The translations under genes were made by a program, and so were the position numbers. A stretch of 64,000 nucleotides of DNA, taken from the NCBI GenBank assembly GCA_029224185.1, contig CM055191.1, forward strand, positions 12,514,188 through 12,578,187. The letters are read 5' to 3'. This document shows positions 45,908 through 58,604 of this stretch, in pieces. Source of the stretch: Karalla daura (lineage: Eukaryota; Chordata; Actinopteri; Chaetodontiformes; Leiognathidae). Each line of letters begins with the position of its first letter. The first letter of the stretch is position 1. The notes beneath the pieces are model-generated. The model saw only the letters and a list, made by a program, of their open reading frames with translations. It made no database searches and was not told the origin of the DNA.

Positions 45908-48579
45908 TATATACACACACACACACATACATACATACATACATACATATACATATATATATATATATATAAAATGTTACATTATGTTACATATGTCTTT
46001 TGCTGGTTGTATTATTAGTGACACACACCCACACATGCACTCGCACGCGCACACACACACATAGACACACACACACGTAGATCTCACCAGTGCCAGAGGA
46101 GAATCCAGGACGGTTAAAATTGTACTGCTTCACTTCATCATACCAGCGGTCTGCTACGTCCTTCCCTGCGCATGCACAAGACAAAGTGGAGGAGCGACTT
46201 AAAGGACAATCAAATCAGTCTTGTGTCGCACATATTGATCAGCACGACTGCATTCTGGAGCCGCAATCCCTTTTTGGCGCGCACGTTGTTTACCATGCTG
46301 CACTTCTTGTCACCCAGTGTGACTCTACTGGAGATGTTTTATGAATCGCACCCTCCCGCACTGACATATTTCTGCTGTGAGTCATGGTGTCTAGGCTGAG
46401 AAACACTAAATGAGAGGTGAGGAGAAGGAAATAGATCCCAGCTGTTCTCTCCCTGCGCAGAGCAGTTCCATAGACTAAGACATATATAGAGGGTTTCTGC
46501 AGATCTGTCCATCCCACCCAATACAGTCTATGATCTGACTACAATGCATACAATTATTCAGCACAATATTGACTATGTGTGTATGTGTACATCATAAGCA
46601 CCTGATTGGTCATAGGAGGCCCATGCGAGGTTCTCTCCACAGCTCCCTCTACTGGACTCCAGGCTGTGTTTCAGGATTCGGGTGCTGGCCAGACTCTCAG
46701 CGTAACTGGACGTCAACAGATAAAAGTAGTGAGTAGAGCTTCTGAACATGTCAGCACTGCTGCAGAACACACTCAGACACTTTTCAGTTGCAACGCATCA
46801 CAAGCATCATTTTAGTTTTTTTTCCGTGTCGCAAATTTCTCACTTTATCAGCAACATTTTGATTAGCAGGCATAAAACTTCTGTGTGACAGGGCTGGATC
46901 TCTTCTGAAGGGATAAAGATGTGTCTTTGGAAAACAAAGGGGAACACTGCTATGCAGCTGGATGAGGGACACAGAACACAACGATGAGGTGTTCAGTGCG
47001 TGAATGTTGGAAGGTTTTTTTGTAATTCGCCTTATTATCGGACACCTTGGACATTATGGGAAAAATTGCCCCCCCCACAACTAAATTTTCGAGAGTCGCC
47101 ACTGATGCAGATACAGCAACAGTTCTTCCAAATGCTTTCACGTTCAGAGCAGCCATGGCACAGGTGAAATTGTGTTTGATTTTACTTATGTGCCTTAACC
47201 TCTGGTGCACCTGGAGGTAAAAGAATTCCACTGAACTGTGCTCTGCTTTAAACAGTACCTCCCAACGAAAATATCTGCCAGCGGAGATAAAAACAGTCTG
47301 TGCAGTATTTATAAGACGCCCACATTGCTGTAGACTGTTTATCCTTAATGTTCTGACACTAACTTAGGATCCTCTCTTCAACACACATCTTAACACATGG
47401 ATTGTAAACATTATTTTCCCCAACACCAATTTCAGCTTGCTTTGAATTATAGTGCACATTTCCATAACGGCTTTTCTGAAATCTGAAGGTTGTTTACCAG
47501 CTCAGTTGTTGTTGTTGCCATTGCCCCATTATGCATACTTGAGGAAATGGACTGAGAGTCTGTTATCCAGGGCTCCTGTCCCTCCTGACAGCTCCGATCT
47601 AGTTTACGTTTACTCAACAGTGCAATAATGATATGAAAAGTTAATGTAGCCGCAATCAGTGGCGACAAATAGTCAACATACAATGTAATCACAATGGAAA
47701 CAAACCCAGACGCTTCAAATTGTATTATAATTTGTGGTTATTTCATTTGACAGCCTAGGCTGGAGCTGTCACTGCAATCCAGAGTACTTTGACAATGACT
47801 GGTGCAGGTGGTTCTTGCTAATGAGCTTTCTAATTTGATTTGTGTGTGCATTAACCCACCGGGTTGCCTCTTTGCTCAACTTCCTGTTGAGCTTCAGTGG
47901 AGGAGCCTGGTGCTTCGCCCTGTACTCATTGTGGCACTGGAGCAGCTCGTTGGAAAACTGTCTCGAGGCTGGGACAGAGAGGGGACGGCAGACAGAGACG
48001 GGAAGTGTGAGTCAGGGAGACGTGACGACGCCATCGTCAAGACTCAGACATGACAAAACAGGTTTGTGCTAAAATGCGAAAACACGAGGACTGACTGACT
48101 CAGGCAGTGACTATAATTCCATGTCAGATGATGGCGCGGAAAACGTCATCCACATCACCCTCCACCCTCCTATCCGCCTGGTGCCTATCACTCGCCGGGC
48201 TTTTCACCAGTCCTACCATCTCTGAAGTGGCCACAATAGGCACACAATAGGCACATTGAAACAGGCACACACAAACAATACAAGCAGCACTAGAGCTGGC
48301 TTGTGGCCAGCCACTACTCGACACGCTGCAAGATGAATCTTAACTCAGGATCAGCAAAAGCTGTTTTTTGAGATCTCTCGGGAGGTGCAGTTACAGGGTG
48401 AAAAGAAATTAGCCAATAGTCAGCCCTATTTCTCAAAGATTGCAGAGTCACACACCGCGAACAAGGAAACACACACATGCACACACTTTTATGGGGGGCA
48501 AAGTTCTCACTCAGGCCAAACTGATACAATCAAAGATAAACTCCTCAGGGGGCAGTTTCCACTTACCTGACGTTCCCAT
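44562..48579 (-). CDS. glipr2: GLI pathogenesis-related protein 2 (GAPR-1), Golgi-associated CAP protein
   Basis: Small CAP/SCP-superfamily protein without a signal peptide, held on the cytosolic face of Golgi membranes by N-myristoylation and lipid binding; in mammals it binds Beclin-1 and restrains autophagy (family knowledge). Five coding exons, minus strand, phases consistent: 48579-48567, 47968-47860, 46705-46602, 46165-46088, 44728-44562 (TGA). They total 471 nt, 156 aa; human is 154. It begins MGTSAS, matching the MGxxxS myristoylation pattern. CAP signatures are HNEYRAKHQAPPLKL, YAESLASTRILKHS, CGENLAWASYDQS, VADRWYDEVKQYNF, then GTGHFTAMVWKSTKSLGVG and VARYLPAGNV. The His and Glu residues of the CAP cavity (the conserved H in HNEYR-adjacent sequence, E in GEN, H in HFTAMVW) are present. 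The 13-nt first coding exon was placed by its ATG, Gly2 and exact splice phase. Confidence 0.94.
45856..45971. repeat. Compound (TA)n(CA)n(CATA)n tract in glipr2 intron
   Basis: About 115 nt of almost strictly alternating purine-pyrimidine sequence, in the glipr2 intron between the last two coding exons. Confidence 0.95.
48567..48579 (-). CDS. glipr2: Thirteen-base first coding exon of glipr2
   Basis: Minus-strand ATGGGAACGTCAG followed by GTAAGT, an ideal donor, gives Met-Gly-Thr-Ser plus one base. It joins in frame to CC TCG AGA in the next exon, yielding MGTSASRQF, parallel to the MGKSASKQF start known for GAPR-1. Confidence 0.85.
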
Positions 48580-51213
48580 TGCTGACGCAGGAAGCCTTCA
48601 ATAAGATCAGTAACACACTTAGCACTGAGCACTGAGCAGCCTCTCTCCTCCGTGTTGCTTTCTGTTGCCGCTCTCTTTCTCCCTACCTCTTTTCCCAGCA
48701 GCCTGCTCCCTCTGGCTCCCTGCTTTTAGTGCCTCTGTCTTTCCAGCGCTGATGCTTTGAGACAGCTGCTAATGCCTTTATTTCCTTCAGTTCCTCTCAT
48801 TCCACCTTGAAACTAACAGCAGCTGTGCAAAGTTCCCCCCTCAGCTCACAGGATTTAGCTGCGCTGATCATTGCTCAACACACTTCCTCTCAACTTTTGT
48901 TGCAGTTATTGTAACTGTGCCTATCCCTCTGCTACTACTTGCCCTTTGTGCATCTGTATGGCCTAGAGGCATGCATGCACACACATAGACACACCCACTA
49001 CATTTCTTCTCATTCCTGAAAACACAGTGGGAGCCCCAACAGTCTGGATGACATCATCTGTGTGAGACCCATGCCCTTATATGGCTCTGAGAATCTTGAT
49101 AGCCAGTGTCACTCCTAGCAACCGTTACCGGGGCAGGGGCTGCTCTCTCAGTCCACACTGTCATGATGCAGCATTTTACTGTGGACTTAATGTGTCCACT
49201 GCAGATAATAGCAGACCATGGGAGCCACATTGCCAGTATTGTGCACATGACGGATACCTGATACATGATACTATTTATAAATTGACATTTCTCACCTTTC
49301 AAAGCAGTGCTTTCACTTTCAAAATCACCCTGAAAGCACTCACTCATGTGGATATGGTCAGATAGCTTACAGATAGATGTCAGTTGTTATTTTTGACGCA
49401 GTTTACAGGAAGTGAGTGGTTTCCTCTGCATAGACAGTCTCAATCACTTTCTGTCTGGTGTTTGTATGTTATTCCTATGTGTGCGTCAGCTTTCTCTGAT
49501 TTCTCCCCCAACAGTCCAATTGGAAAGCAAAGCAGTGTCTCACTTCTATACTATAGTGTTTTTTCAATGCCGCTGTGATATTGGAGTATAATAAACTTTG
49601 ACATGGCTTGACTTGTAGCCCTGCTGAGGGGTTCAGAGCACTTCAGTCATAAAAGAAAATGATAGTTTCCACCTTCGTCATTTGGCTTCTTCAGTGACTT
49701 CTGGATCAATAAGTTACCTCCAATATACCCAGTTGTAAATGAGTGATTCCTTTACCTCCATTCTAGATGAGGCAGAAGTAGTGATTGAGCTATTTGCTTA
49801 CCAGCCTTGACACGCAGGCAGAGGCAGCATCACCATTCATCACGCTGTAGAACAAATTTCTGCCATTTGTTTGAGATCCGTGAGCTATGCTACCCTGCGC
49901 TTTAATGGTATTTCTGAACTGGGAAATTTATCATTAAAAAAGAGACACATGCTCTAACAAAGGCAGGGACAGCGTGCAACAGTGCCTCAGAATGGATCAC
50001 CTCATATTTCACTGTGCATCTCATAACTCACCTTTTGAAATTGTGTCTTCACTTCTTGTATAGGCCGCAGCATGCATAAAGAATGAATGCTTGGACCTTT
50101 TAAATCAATAGTGCACCACTGAAGTTGCTTAATGTGTAATGGTGAAATGTGGCTTGACTGCAAATATCCCATTTGTGAATGAGTTGATCCAGACCTTATA
50201 TGGCTTAAAAAGGAGCAACAAAGACCACTGTGACATTATTAATGTCATTCAATTTGTACTGATGTGCATATGATCCCCAGAGGATGGATTCCTCAAACGT
50301 TGGTAATCCCTTAATTTCCCTCTAGCACCATCATCTGGTCCAGATTTTAATATCATAATACCCCGAGGCACTGCTGCGTAACCTCTTGCCCTGCTAACAT
50401 CACTATTAGCAGGGCAGCATCGTTGGTTGAGTCTCTCTTTGCCACACTCTGAGTTTCCGCAGTGTTGGCAACTGATGCAGAAAATCATGCTGTGAACACA
50501 ATAAATTAAGATTCCACAGACAGCCTCATAAATGAGTCACATTAATCTGAGTGCCAGATTGCAGTATATGTGTCAGCTTTAAGAGAGGTCTAACAATCAT
50601 CATTTTCATGACTTCTGAAACCATCATAAGTCAACTTAAAACCCCCGCAAAGAAGCCTGATAATCGCAGCCAGACCAGCTGATGCATCATCTGAAACACC
50701 AGAGCCGAGAAAGAAGGAAGAGGCAAGAGTAAAATATACAATGCTATACAGAGGAACGCTCTGCAGAGTATCGTAGACATTTATGTGCGCAACAGAGAAA
50801 GAGAGTATTTGCATGTGTGTAAGGGCAAGTTTTGTCATCAAACTTTAATTACATCTCATTATTGGTGGGAAAACCAAATGCACTCAGGCCCTTTGAGACA
50901 TCAGTCATCAGTCTGTCTGCATACATTTCCTGAACATAAAGTATTCATACATATGCTACTAAATATAACATAACTAAATGTATTAGCACCATTTTCTGTG
51001 TATATTGGGCCTGCAGCAGTGATTAATGGCCAAACTCCTCTTTTTATCCATCCATCTTATCCTTTTTGACAGATGTCAGACTTGAAGGAAGAGGTCTTTT
51101 TTGACTTAATAAATCTTCTTTTTAAGGTATATAATTAGACGCTTTGGGAATTATGTCAAATTCCATGTGCCTCTCAAGATCTAGCTCATTTCACGTCAAG
51201 GAAATCCATCACA

Positions 51214-51240
51214 GTCTTCCTCACCATAGGTGAGGAAGAC
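51214..51240. repeat. Perfect 12-bp inverted repeat with 3-base loop
   Basis: GTCTTCCTCACC, ATA, GGTGAGGAAGAC. It is followed at 51243-51261 by TTAGGGCTAACCCTAACCC, a short telomere-like word in both orientations. Confidence 0.92.
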
Positions 51241-51689
51241 CATTAGGGCTAACCCTAACCCGAATCCACAAGCTTAAATCTAACAAGACAACAATGTACA
51301 AAGTTTTGATTTTTGCACACGAGTTAAGACATGTTGGCAACAAAAGATTAGGAATGTTGTGACAGCTCCAATAATAATGCCTGTTTGTACCTGTTTCAAC
51401 ATATTTTACCTAACACATGCAACCATCTAACATCTGCATCCATCTCTTACAACTCTTACAACCAAGGGCAGTTCAAGCTTCACACTTGTGTTAGAAACAA
51501 AGGATATTTCTACACTTGTTGACTACTACGTGTTCGTAAACAGGGTGGCGCCACATGTATTTCCTGTCGGATCAGCCCATGATTGTAGTCATCTCCATTC
51601 GTTCGTCAATCAATCAATACCTAAATAGGTCTGGTGCCTATTTCAAGCACACTGAGAGTGAAAGCAGGGAATTCAGCAAGACAGCTCTC

Positions 51690-51850
51690 ACAGGACAGAC
51701 ACACACACACACACAAACACCAATTACTCTCACACTCACACCCAGGGGCAATTGTAGAGTCTCCAATTGACCTTTAATTTATGTTTTTGTACTGTGGGAG
51801 GAAACTGGAAACATTCCTGGAAAATACTGACACAGAGAGAATGTGAAAAC
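51690..51850 (-). repeat. Dispersed repeat copy D
   Basis: ACACACACACAC, CCAGGGGCAATTGTAGAGTC, TCCAATTGACC, TTTGTACTGTGGGAGGAAAC, TGGAAACATTCCTGG and GAGAATGTGAAAACTCC follow the same order as copy C at 25962-26130. Confidence 0.68.
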
Positions 51851-54745
51851 TCCACAGAGCAAAGTCATCCAATCATCTCCATTTAAATGAAGAAAACAAT
51901 CCTAATGAGTAAATATTCATCTCAAGTAGCGCCGTTCATCTCGCATTGTGCTGCCTCTCAGTCACCTTGTGATCTGTTTCAGTGTAATTATTCAAATTGC
52001 CACAAGGTGGGACTGTTAGCAAAGACACTGACAAAGGACATGGTTGGACTATTAGTCACACTAAGTGCAACTAATGACATCTTAGTTTCATAATATGAGT
52101 GGACATGATGGGATTCATGTGAAAAGTCAAGCCACTTGATTTCTCATTAGCTGGATAGTGCTATCTTAACAAATTGATTTCCTCCTTGCCTCCTCCCACC
52201 ATCTGCGTGGTGATGGGACCGGACAGCTGGAAGAAGACATTTACATAGTGGTCTCGAGACACCAAGACTTTACAGCCATACATCTTAATTCATACTAATT
52301 GAGAAAGCCGTGGCGTGTGTGTATGTGTGTCTGCGGTGTGAATGTGTGCATATGAGAGTGCGTGCGCGTGCTCCAAAGTAGGAGGGATGGTGATGTAATT
52401 TATAGAGAGAGCCCCTTTTAGAGGGACAGTACAGACATCGATCCATGCAGATATTACATCATTTATCTCTGCACATTGGCTATATCTGCTCTACTTATTG
52501 CTTGGCTCCCCTCCCTGTCAGCTGCGACATCGCTCCTTTGCTTCCCTTCGCCTCCCCATCACTTTTCCTCTCTCTCATCCCCTCCCTCATTCCATCCCAT
52601 CTGTAATTTTAATTTTTTCCTCACCTGAAGCTCCTTAATGAAAATCTTGTGGTGGATCCCTTATGAAAAAGAAAGGAAGACCAAATTCTTGCGGGGCCAG
52701 AAATAATTTTCTTCTCCTGTCATGACTGAAGTGAATATGGATTTATGGGACCAGAAATTTGAAATATCTCTTGCTGGGGCTGTAAGTGCACTTAGTTCCA
52801 TATAATTCCTCTTTAGCTGTCCCAGGAGGAAGGTGAGGACTTTTTAATAACTCTTTCTGTTCACCTCTATCCTCATTAACAGGTCTAGTTGACTGAAAAT
52901 GGAGAGATCTACTGAGGGGGTGTTGAGAGGATTGATCTCAGCTGAGAGAAGAAAAGTGAGGGGGCTGTACTTTTGCGAAGGAGTTGTTGCAAGCTCTCTC
53001 TCTCGAGCTCTGCTCTAGAATTTGACACATCAAGAAGCCTTTTATGGTGTCATTAATGTAACTGTTCCACCGAGGACAAATGATTCTGCGGGTTAAGAGG
53101 AGTTAATCACCTGCCAATCAAACCTCATCAAGCTGCCTCTACGGATGAGACACTATACAAATCTCATCATATTTATGGAGCCTTCAATTAAGCAGACGCA
53201 GCCAAGGAGACGCATGCAGAGAAGAGAGAGCAGAGGGCACGCTGAGAGGGTAGGAAGGAGGGAAAGACAGAGATAGAGGGAGACAGAGACAGTAAGCAGA
53301 GCTGGACGACTCCCATCTGACACTAAGCAGCAGAAATGTAATGTCTTAAAAGGCCATCGCAGTCAATAAAGTTCCTAATGTGCTTAAAGCAATTACTGTG
53401 TCCGGAGAGGAGCAGAGTGCATGCAAGATATTAACCTTGGTAACCCACTCTATCTGGTCCATAATTAAATTACCCTCACATCCTCATTCTTAAACAGACA
53501 CACACATACGCACAGTCATTCAAGTGTGCACTTACACATGTTTACATAAAGAATGTGTTGAACATACCACGGACCTGACAGGGACAATGAAGAGATGACA
53601 AAAGAAGAATAAAAGTGAAAGTTAAAGATTGATGTTGATGTGGGATCTAAACAGCGGTGACAGCAGAGTATTGTTTGACCTTGACGTTGATTGACGTACT
53701 ATGTTTTCATGGCAGCAACTGTCTCGCAGCACGCTGAGCTGTTGCTTTCCATGCATTCATTTCCAGACAAGCAACATGCTCTCACTCTGTCAATAGGAAG
53801 AAGAAGAAAGGTGTTGCTCAAAGAATGGCAAGTCACAATTACTTTCCTTTTTATGAAGAACTGATCAAGTGTATAAGTTCCTGGAAAAAGGATTATATAG
53901 TTTAATTGAAATTCTAGGGGAAATGGAAGTGTTTAACTGGAATCTAATTAGCCAATTCAATCAATCAACTCAACATAGAGGGGTATAATTACATTTCCTG
54001 CGGCAATGACGAATGCGTATTCACTTCTGATAAACAATTTATGTAGTTTATCCATGCATTGTCTCCATTTCCCAGATGACAGATGCAACACAATTATGAT
54101 TTTCTCTCAAAAAATTCTAAGACAATCAGCCATTTACTTGCACTCCTACACCAACTCCATACTCATTTCCCTCTGTGTACAGACATTAGAATCGGGGCCT
54201 GCATTTGGCCCCGCTGCCTGTTTCTTCCTCCTTTCTCACGGCATGTGATGTGTATTCACATTTATATCTCTATGTCTGAATTAGAAAACTAATAAGCTCC
54301 TCAAGCTGATTTAATGCTCTTTAATAGTTGTCATACAGATTGTTATTTGCAGCAACGGGGAGACATCATGACACTATGGGCACTAATTATTGCTTCTGAA
54401 AATAACCAACCACCCCTGAGCATTACGCATGGGCCCCCCGATGGCAGCCTCCTCAGCATCTGGGACAGCTTTTGTGGCTGGACTGGGCAGCGAGCTAATT
54501 TAGTATTTCTGGACGGTGCCTCATTTTTAGTTCTTGTTTTTTTGCACTGATGAGTAAGATTTCATATCCCTGCCTTGAGAGTGTTCAGTTGCTGCTTCAG
54601 GTCAAGAACAAAGCTCTTTGTTAAAAGTTAATTGTACGGATGATTGTGTTGCATTTTATGTGTGTGTGTGTGCATGTTTGTGCATTGCTTAGGACGGTCG
54701 CGTGAGACGATGCAGGAGGCTGTTTGCCCATCAGGAAACTGTCAA

Positions 54746-54746
<1 letters not shown>

Positions 54747-54771
<25 letters not shown>
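54747..54771. repeat. (CA)n microsatellite
   Basis: About 12 CA units in the gene-free 3' region. Confidence 0.9.
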
Positions 54772-54776
<5 letters not shown>

Positions 54777-57700
54777 AACAACAATCGAATATGTGGGAAG
54801 GAATAGAGATAAAAGGGTTTTTTTTTTCATATGTCCAATGTCACCATCAGTCTGCTGCTCCTGCCCTTGCATATTTAAGCGCTCACTTTGCACATGGAAA
54901 CACCTTCATGTGAGCTTTGTCACATGAGCAACAATTTGTCAGCCGGTGGGGTTGGAGCGTCCATGATGAACAGTATGAAAATGATGACCTGCGCCCGTGC
55001 ACTGAATTAAATCAAATCATCTGCTGCAAACCCAGCAGGAATTCCACCTTAAACCACATTACAAGGAGTAAGCACTTTTTGGAAATCTATACACATGTCC
55101 TTGAGGTATTTGAATATCACATGATAATGAATAATGAATGATGAAAATAGTAACCTCTGAGCTGGCCTGATTTTCTGAATCCGCATCACCACACGCTTAA
55201 GGAAACATCGCAGCGCGTTAACAGGAAGAAATTGATGATCTTAATTGGCGAATGTGAAACTGGGCCTCGCTCTGCCAAACACTGTAAAGTTGCAGTGTCC
55301 TCATGGCACTGAGGAGAATTTATTAGGCAGAGAAAGTAAATGAACAATGTTGTCACATTAACAGCTTCGTGATTTCATTTCCATAAGAGCTGTTATCGTA
55401 TCTGGCTGCTTGTAATTTTCAACACTATTTTGCCACCTCTAAACAAATAAGGGTTTGTCTATCACAGGGGCACCTAATGATGACTGCTTTTGAGTGCAGA
55501 TAATGATTTTTTTGGCTATTGCAGCTTGATTTCTTTTCTATAGAGACATACCATATATTGTATCTATGGATACAAATGGATACAAGATACTCTTGAACCT
55601 CAGGATGCCAGTGCTGTTAATGACAACATTATATTTTCTAATTACGGGGTGCTAAATGCATGGTCTCTGAGCCTCATGCTGCTTATACAGATAATTACAT
55701 CATGCAATAAAGCTTTTTTTGTGTACAAAGAACACTGTCATTAAGTGTACATTTTCTGCAATTACATAGAATTATAGAAAAAAAAATAGTACGGCAACAT
55801 ATCCTTACAGGTGACCTCTGGATGCACATAGCGGTTAATGGTGTCACATCAAAGCAAAAAGTGTTTTAATGATGAATGGACAAACTACTTCTCTCATGCT
55901 ATTTTCTCATCAAGGTGCAAAACCTCCTGTAATTGCTGTACAATGGAATTTGTAAGTGTCTGTTGATTATCACTTTGATGAAGATATATTGTTATCAGGG
56001 GTGATGTGCCTGTAATGTTTCTAGTCTTGTCCATGATGCTGTCTGTATTTAGCAAACCGTACTGAAACAAGTCACTTTGCTGACATAATATTATACAGTC
56101 TGTTACTGCGAGAAGGTCCTTTGTTACTCCAACAATTTACTTTTGTAAAACCAAAGAAGGGCAAAGAAGGAGAGAACACACCGGAGCTATCCAAACATAC
56201 ATTTATCCTACATGGTAGATGAAGCCAGCAGCTGGAGGACTGCCAGCAGTATATATATATATATATCTTCACACCAGGCCAGGTGGGCTGAGATGCCCCA
56301 ATAACCTGGCTCCACCTGCCAGGCTGGAGCTCCACCGTCACACCTGGTTTCTCTCAGAGCTGTTCCTCGAGCCCCAGCCACACAGCCTCCGCTCTCGGCC
56401 CTCAGATTTAAAGTCAACTGGAAGCGAAACTGGAGAGGGTCCTCTGCCATGCATTCTTCTGTGCTCTGACATCTGAACAAGCTAGTTAGTTTGCAAAACT
56501 CCTCCAGGCATTCGGTGAGAGGTTCCCAGACATGAGAAGTAAATAAAAGCTACAGAACAGTGCACTTTTTTAATGTGGAAAAAGCTGATGTGGCTGACAG
56601 CCAACGACACCAAATCACTGAGCTGCAAAGCACACCGTGAGCTCAAAGCGAGGTGCAAATACCTGGAATTCTATAACTTGGAAGCCCTGAGCATTTTCTC
56701 TGCGTGAAGAGATGCTCATCCATGCTGGGAACCAGCAGCCACCGTGAGACACCGCCTTTCAAAAGTGGCTCAGTTCCCCTCAAGACTGACTTGACCCAAA
56801 CTTGAAAGCCCAGCTGCAAGTTGACAAAGAGAAGCAGTTCCTGTCATTGCTTTGGAGGTTAGTGTGATATATGCGTTGAATAATTTAGTGAAACCCTTGA
56901 AGGATATTACAAAAATTGAAATAGCCTTGATAAGTTGGTTCCATATCCTTAGTCTAAATAAAGGGCACGTACGGGATTGAATTAATTTCCTCAGGAAAAT
57001 CATGTGGTAATGTGTCATTTGTATGTACTGAAAAGAATAATTAACCTGCACCACTAACAGAGAGGCTTAACAAGGACACGATGTCAGCACAGAGGAGCAG
57101 AGATCAAGCTGTTTTTTGTTTTTTTTGTTTACCTGCAAAACAACTCGGTAGCATTTCAGTGAGCGATAAAGCTACTGGACAGCTCAATACCACATGTCTA
57201 TAGTGCTAATATCCATTTTATTTGCTCTCGCTGTGTATTCGCTCTCATTTCGTGGTCATGGATCATAGGAGGCCACGGCGAACAAACAAAAAAAAAAAAT
57301 TTAATATGAAGCGAAAATGCATGACCGTAGCCTTGGGGAGCAGAAGGACAGCAGGGTGGGAGGGGACCGTTTTTGTGCGTCTCTGTATATGTGTGCGTTC
57401 GTGTATATGTGCGAGAGACATAAAGAAAGGGACCATTTCTCTCAGCGCCAAAATGAGGTTGGGGAATTGGATAGACCGCTTTCGTCCCCCCCATTGAAAG
57501 TGGCTCTCTCACAGCCGCAGGAGGACATATGGAGTGTAAGGCGAAGTCGTCGGGTGGCGACGGCATGGGGAGGAATGCCGGCGCGGCCGAAGAGATGACA
57601 ACGAAAACAACATTGAAACCAAGTTAAGGGGGAATCGGCCCCGAAGATTACATGGGAAACTGGCACCACGGTGAACTTAAATGGAGAAACTCCGCTGGTT

Positions 57701-58115
57701 CTCCAGCGGGAACGACGGTGTTTCAGCCGTCTAAACACAACAGGGGAACTCTGCGGAGCATGTCCTCACGCCGCAGAGCACGATATACAGTGTCCACCTC
57801 GCCTCACTCCATCACTGCGAATGTGCTGATACACTCAGGCTCGCTCGTGTACAGGCAGACCCACGTGGCACGCACACGCGCCTCTACGCATGCACACACA
57901 ATACAAGACAAGCACGTGCACGTGCACACACACACATACAGGCAATACAAGGTGGTAGACAGTCAGCATGGAGATAGATGGGGGAGGTAAATAGGGGTGT
58001 CATGGCAGTGTGATGGAATGAGGCAGAGGAGAATTCATCCTGTGTTTCCTCTTGCCTCTGTCCCCCCTCTGACAGCATCCTGAAATAGGGCCCACTGTGT
58101 CTGTATATATATGCC

Positions 58116-58118
<3 letters not shown>

Positions 58119-58152
<34 letters not shown>
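58119..58152. repeat. (GT)n microsatellite
   Basis: About 16 GT units, 40 nt to the left of the Tc1/mariner-like relic. Confidence 0.93.
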
Positions 58153-58155
<3 letters not shown>

Positions 58156-58190
58156 AGAGTGTGTGTGTGAGAGAGAGAATTTCTTTTCCG

Positions 58191-58604
58191 TACAACCCCA
58201 ATTCCAAAAAAGATGGGACATGGTGTAAAACATAAAACAGACCTTTTAAGATATGCGCAAAACAAAAGAGGACAAAAGTCATGTGAATATATGAATTTTT
58301 GCTTGCTCTGAATTTGATGCTGAAACTCAAACAGGCCGGTCCACAGGTAAGCTGCTTCAGTGGTAAATGAAAGAAAAATGAGGTGATTGCATATGAAAGA
58401 AATGAACGTTCCGGTGAGGCTAAAGCAAAGATAGAGCGAGGTACTGTACAGCACTTTGTGAAGCACAGAACTGTATAAATGATGCTTCTACGTGAGGCCG
58501 GTGAACGCAGCTGGTTTTATTTGATTTTCGTCGGCCTGATTGCATTCTGCTTTTACTTAGGTTCAATACAGTGTCCTGACTGTTTTTTGGAATTCGGGGT
58601 GTTT
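58191..58604. mobile_element. Non-autonomous Tc1/mariner-like relic
   Basis: The left end, TA then CAACCCCAATTCCAAAAAAG followed by ATGGGAC, is matched by the inverted right end TGTTTTTTGGAATTCGGGGT at about 58581-58600. ACCCCAATTCCAAAAAA at the tip of an element inserted at TA is a very common teleost Tc1/mariner terminus. The roughly 410-bp interior (GAATTTGATGCTGAAACTCAAAC and so on) has no transposase frame, so this is an internally deleted or MITE-type copy. Confidence 0.68.

Noticed and set aside
51249..51261. Interstitial telomere array
   Set aside because: Only two CTAACCC units are present; too short to call a telomeric tract, so it is mentioned only beside the inverted repeat.
56200..56480. 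GC-rich ORFs on both strands near 56.3 kb as a gene
   Set aside because: No recognisable domain, no splice partners, and an AT array lies within the frames; left as unexplained sequence.
57198..57740. Overlapping ORFs of 90-120 codons near 57.5 kb
   Set aside because: Frames are open on both strands without family similarity or plausible exon structure.
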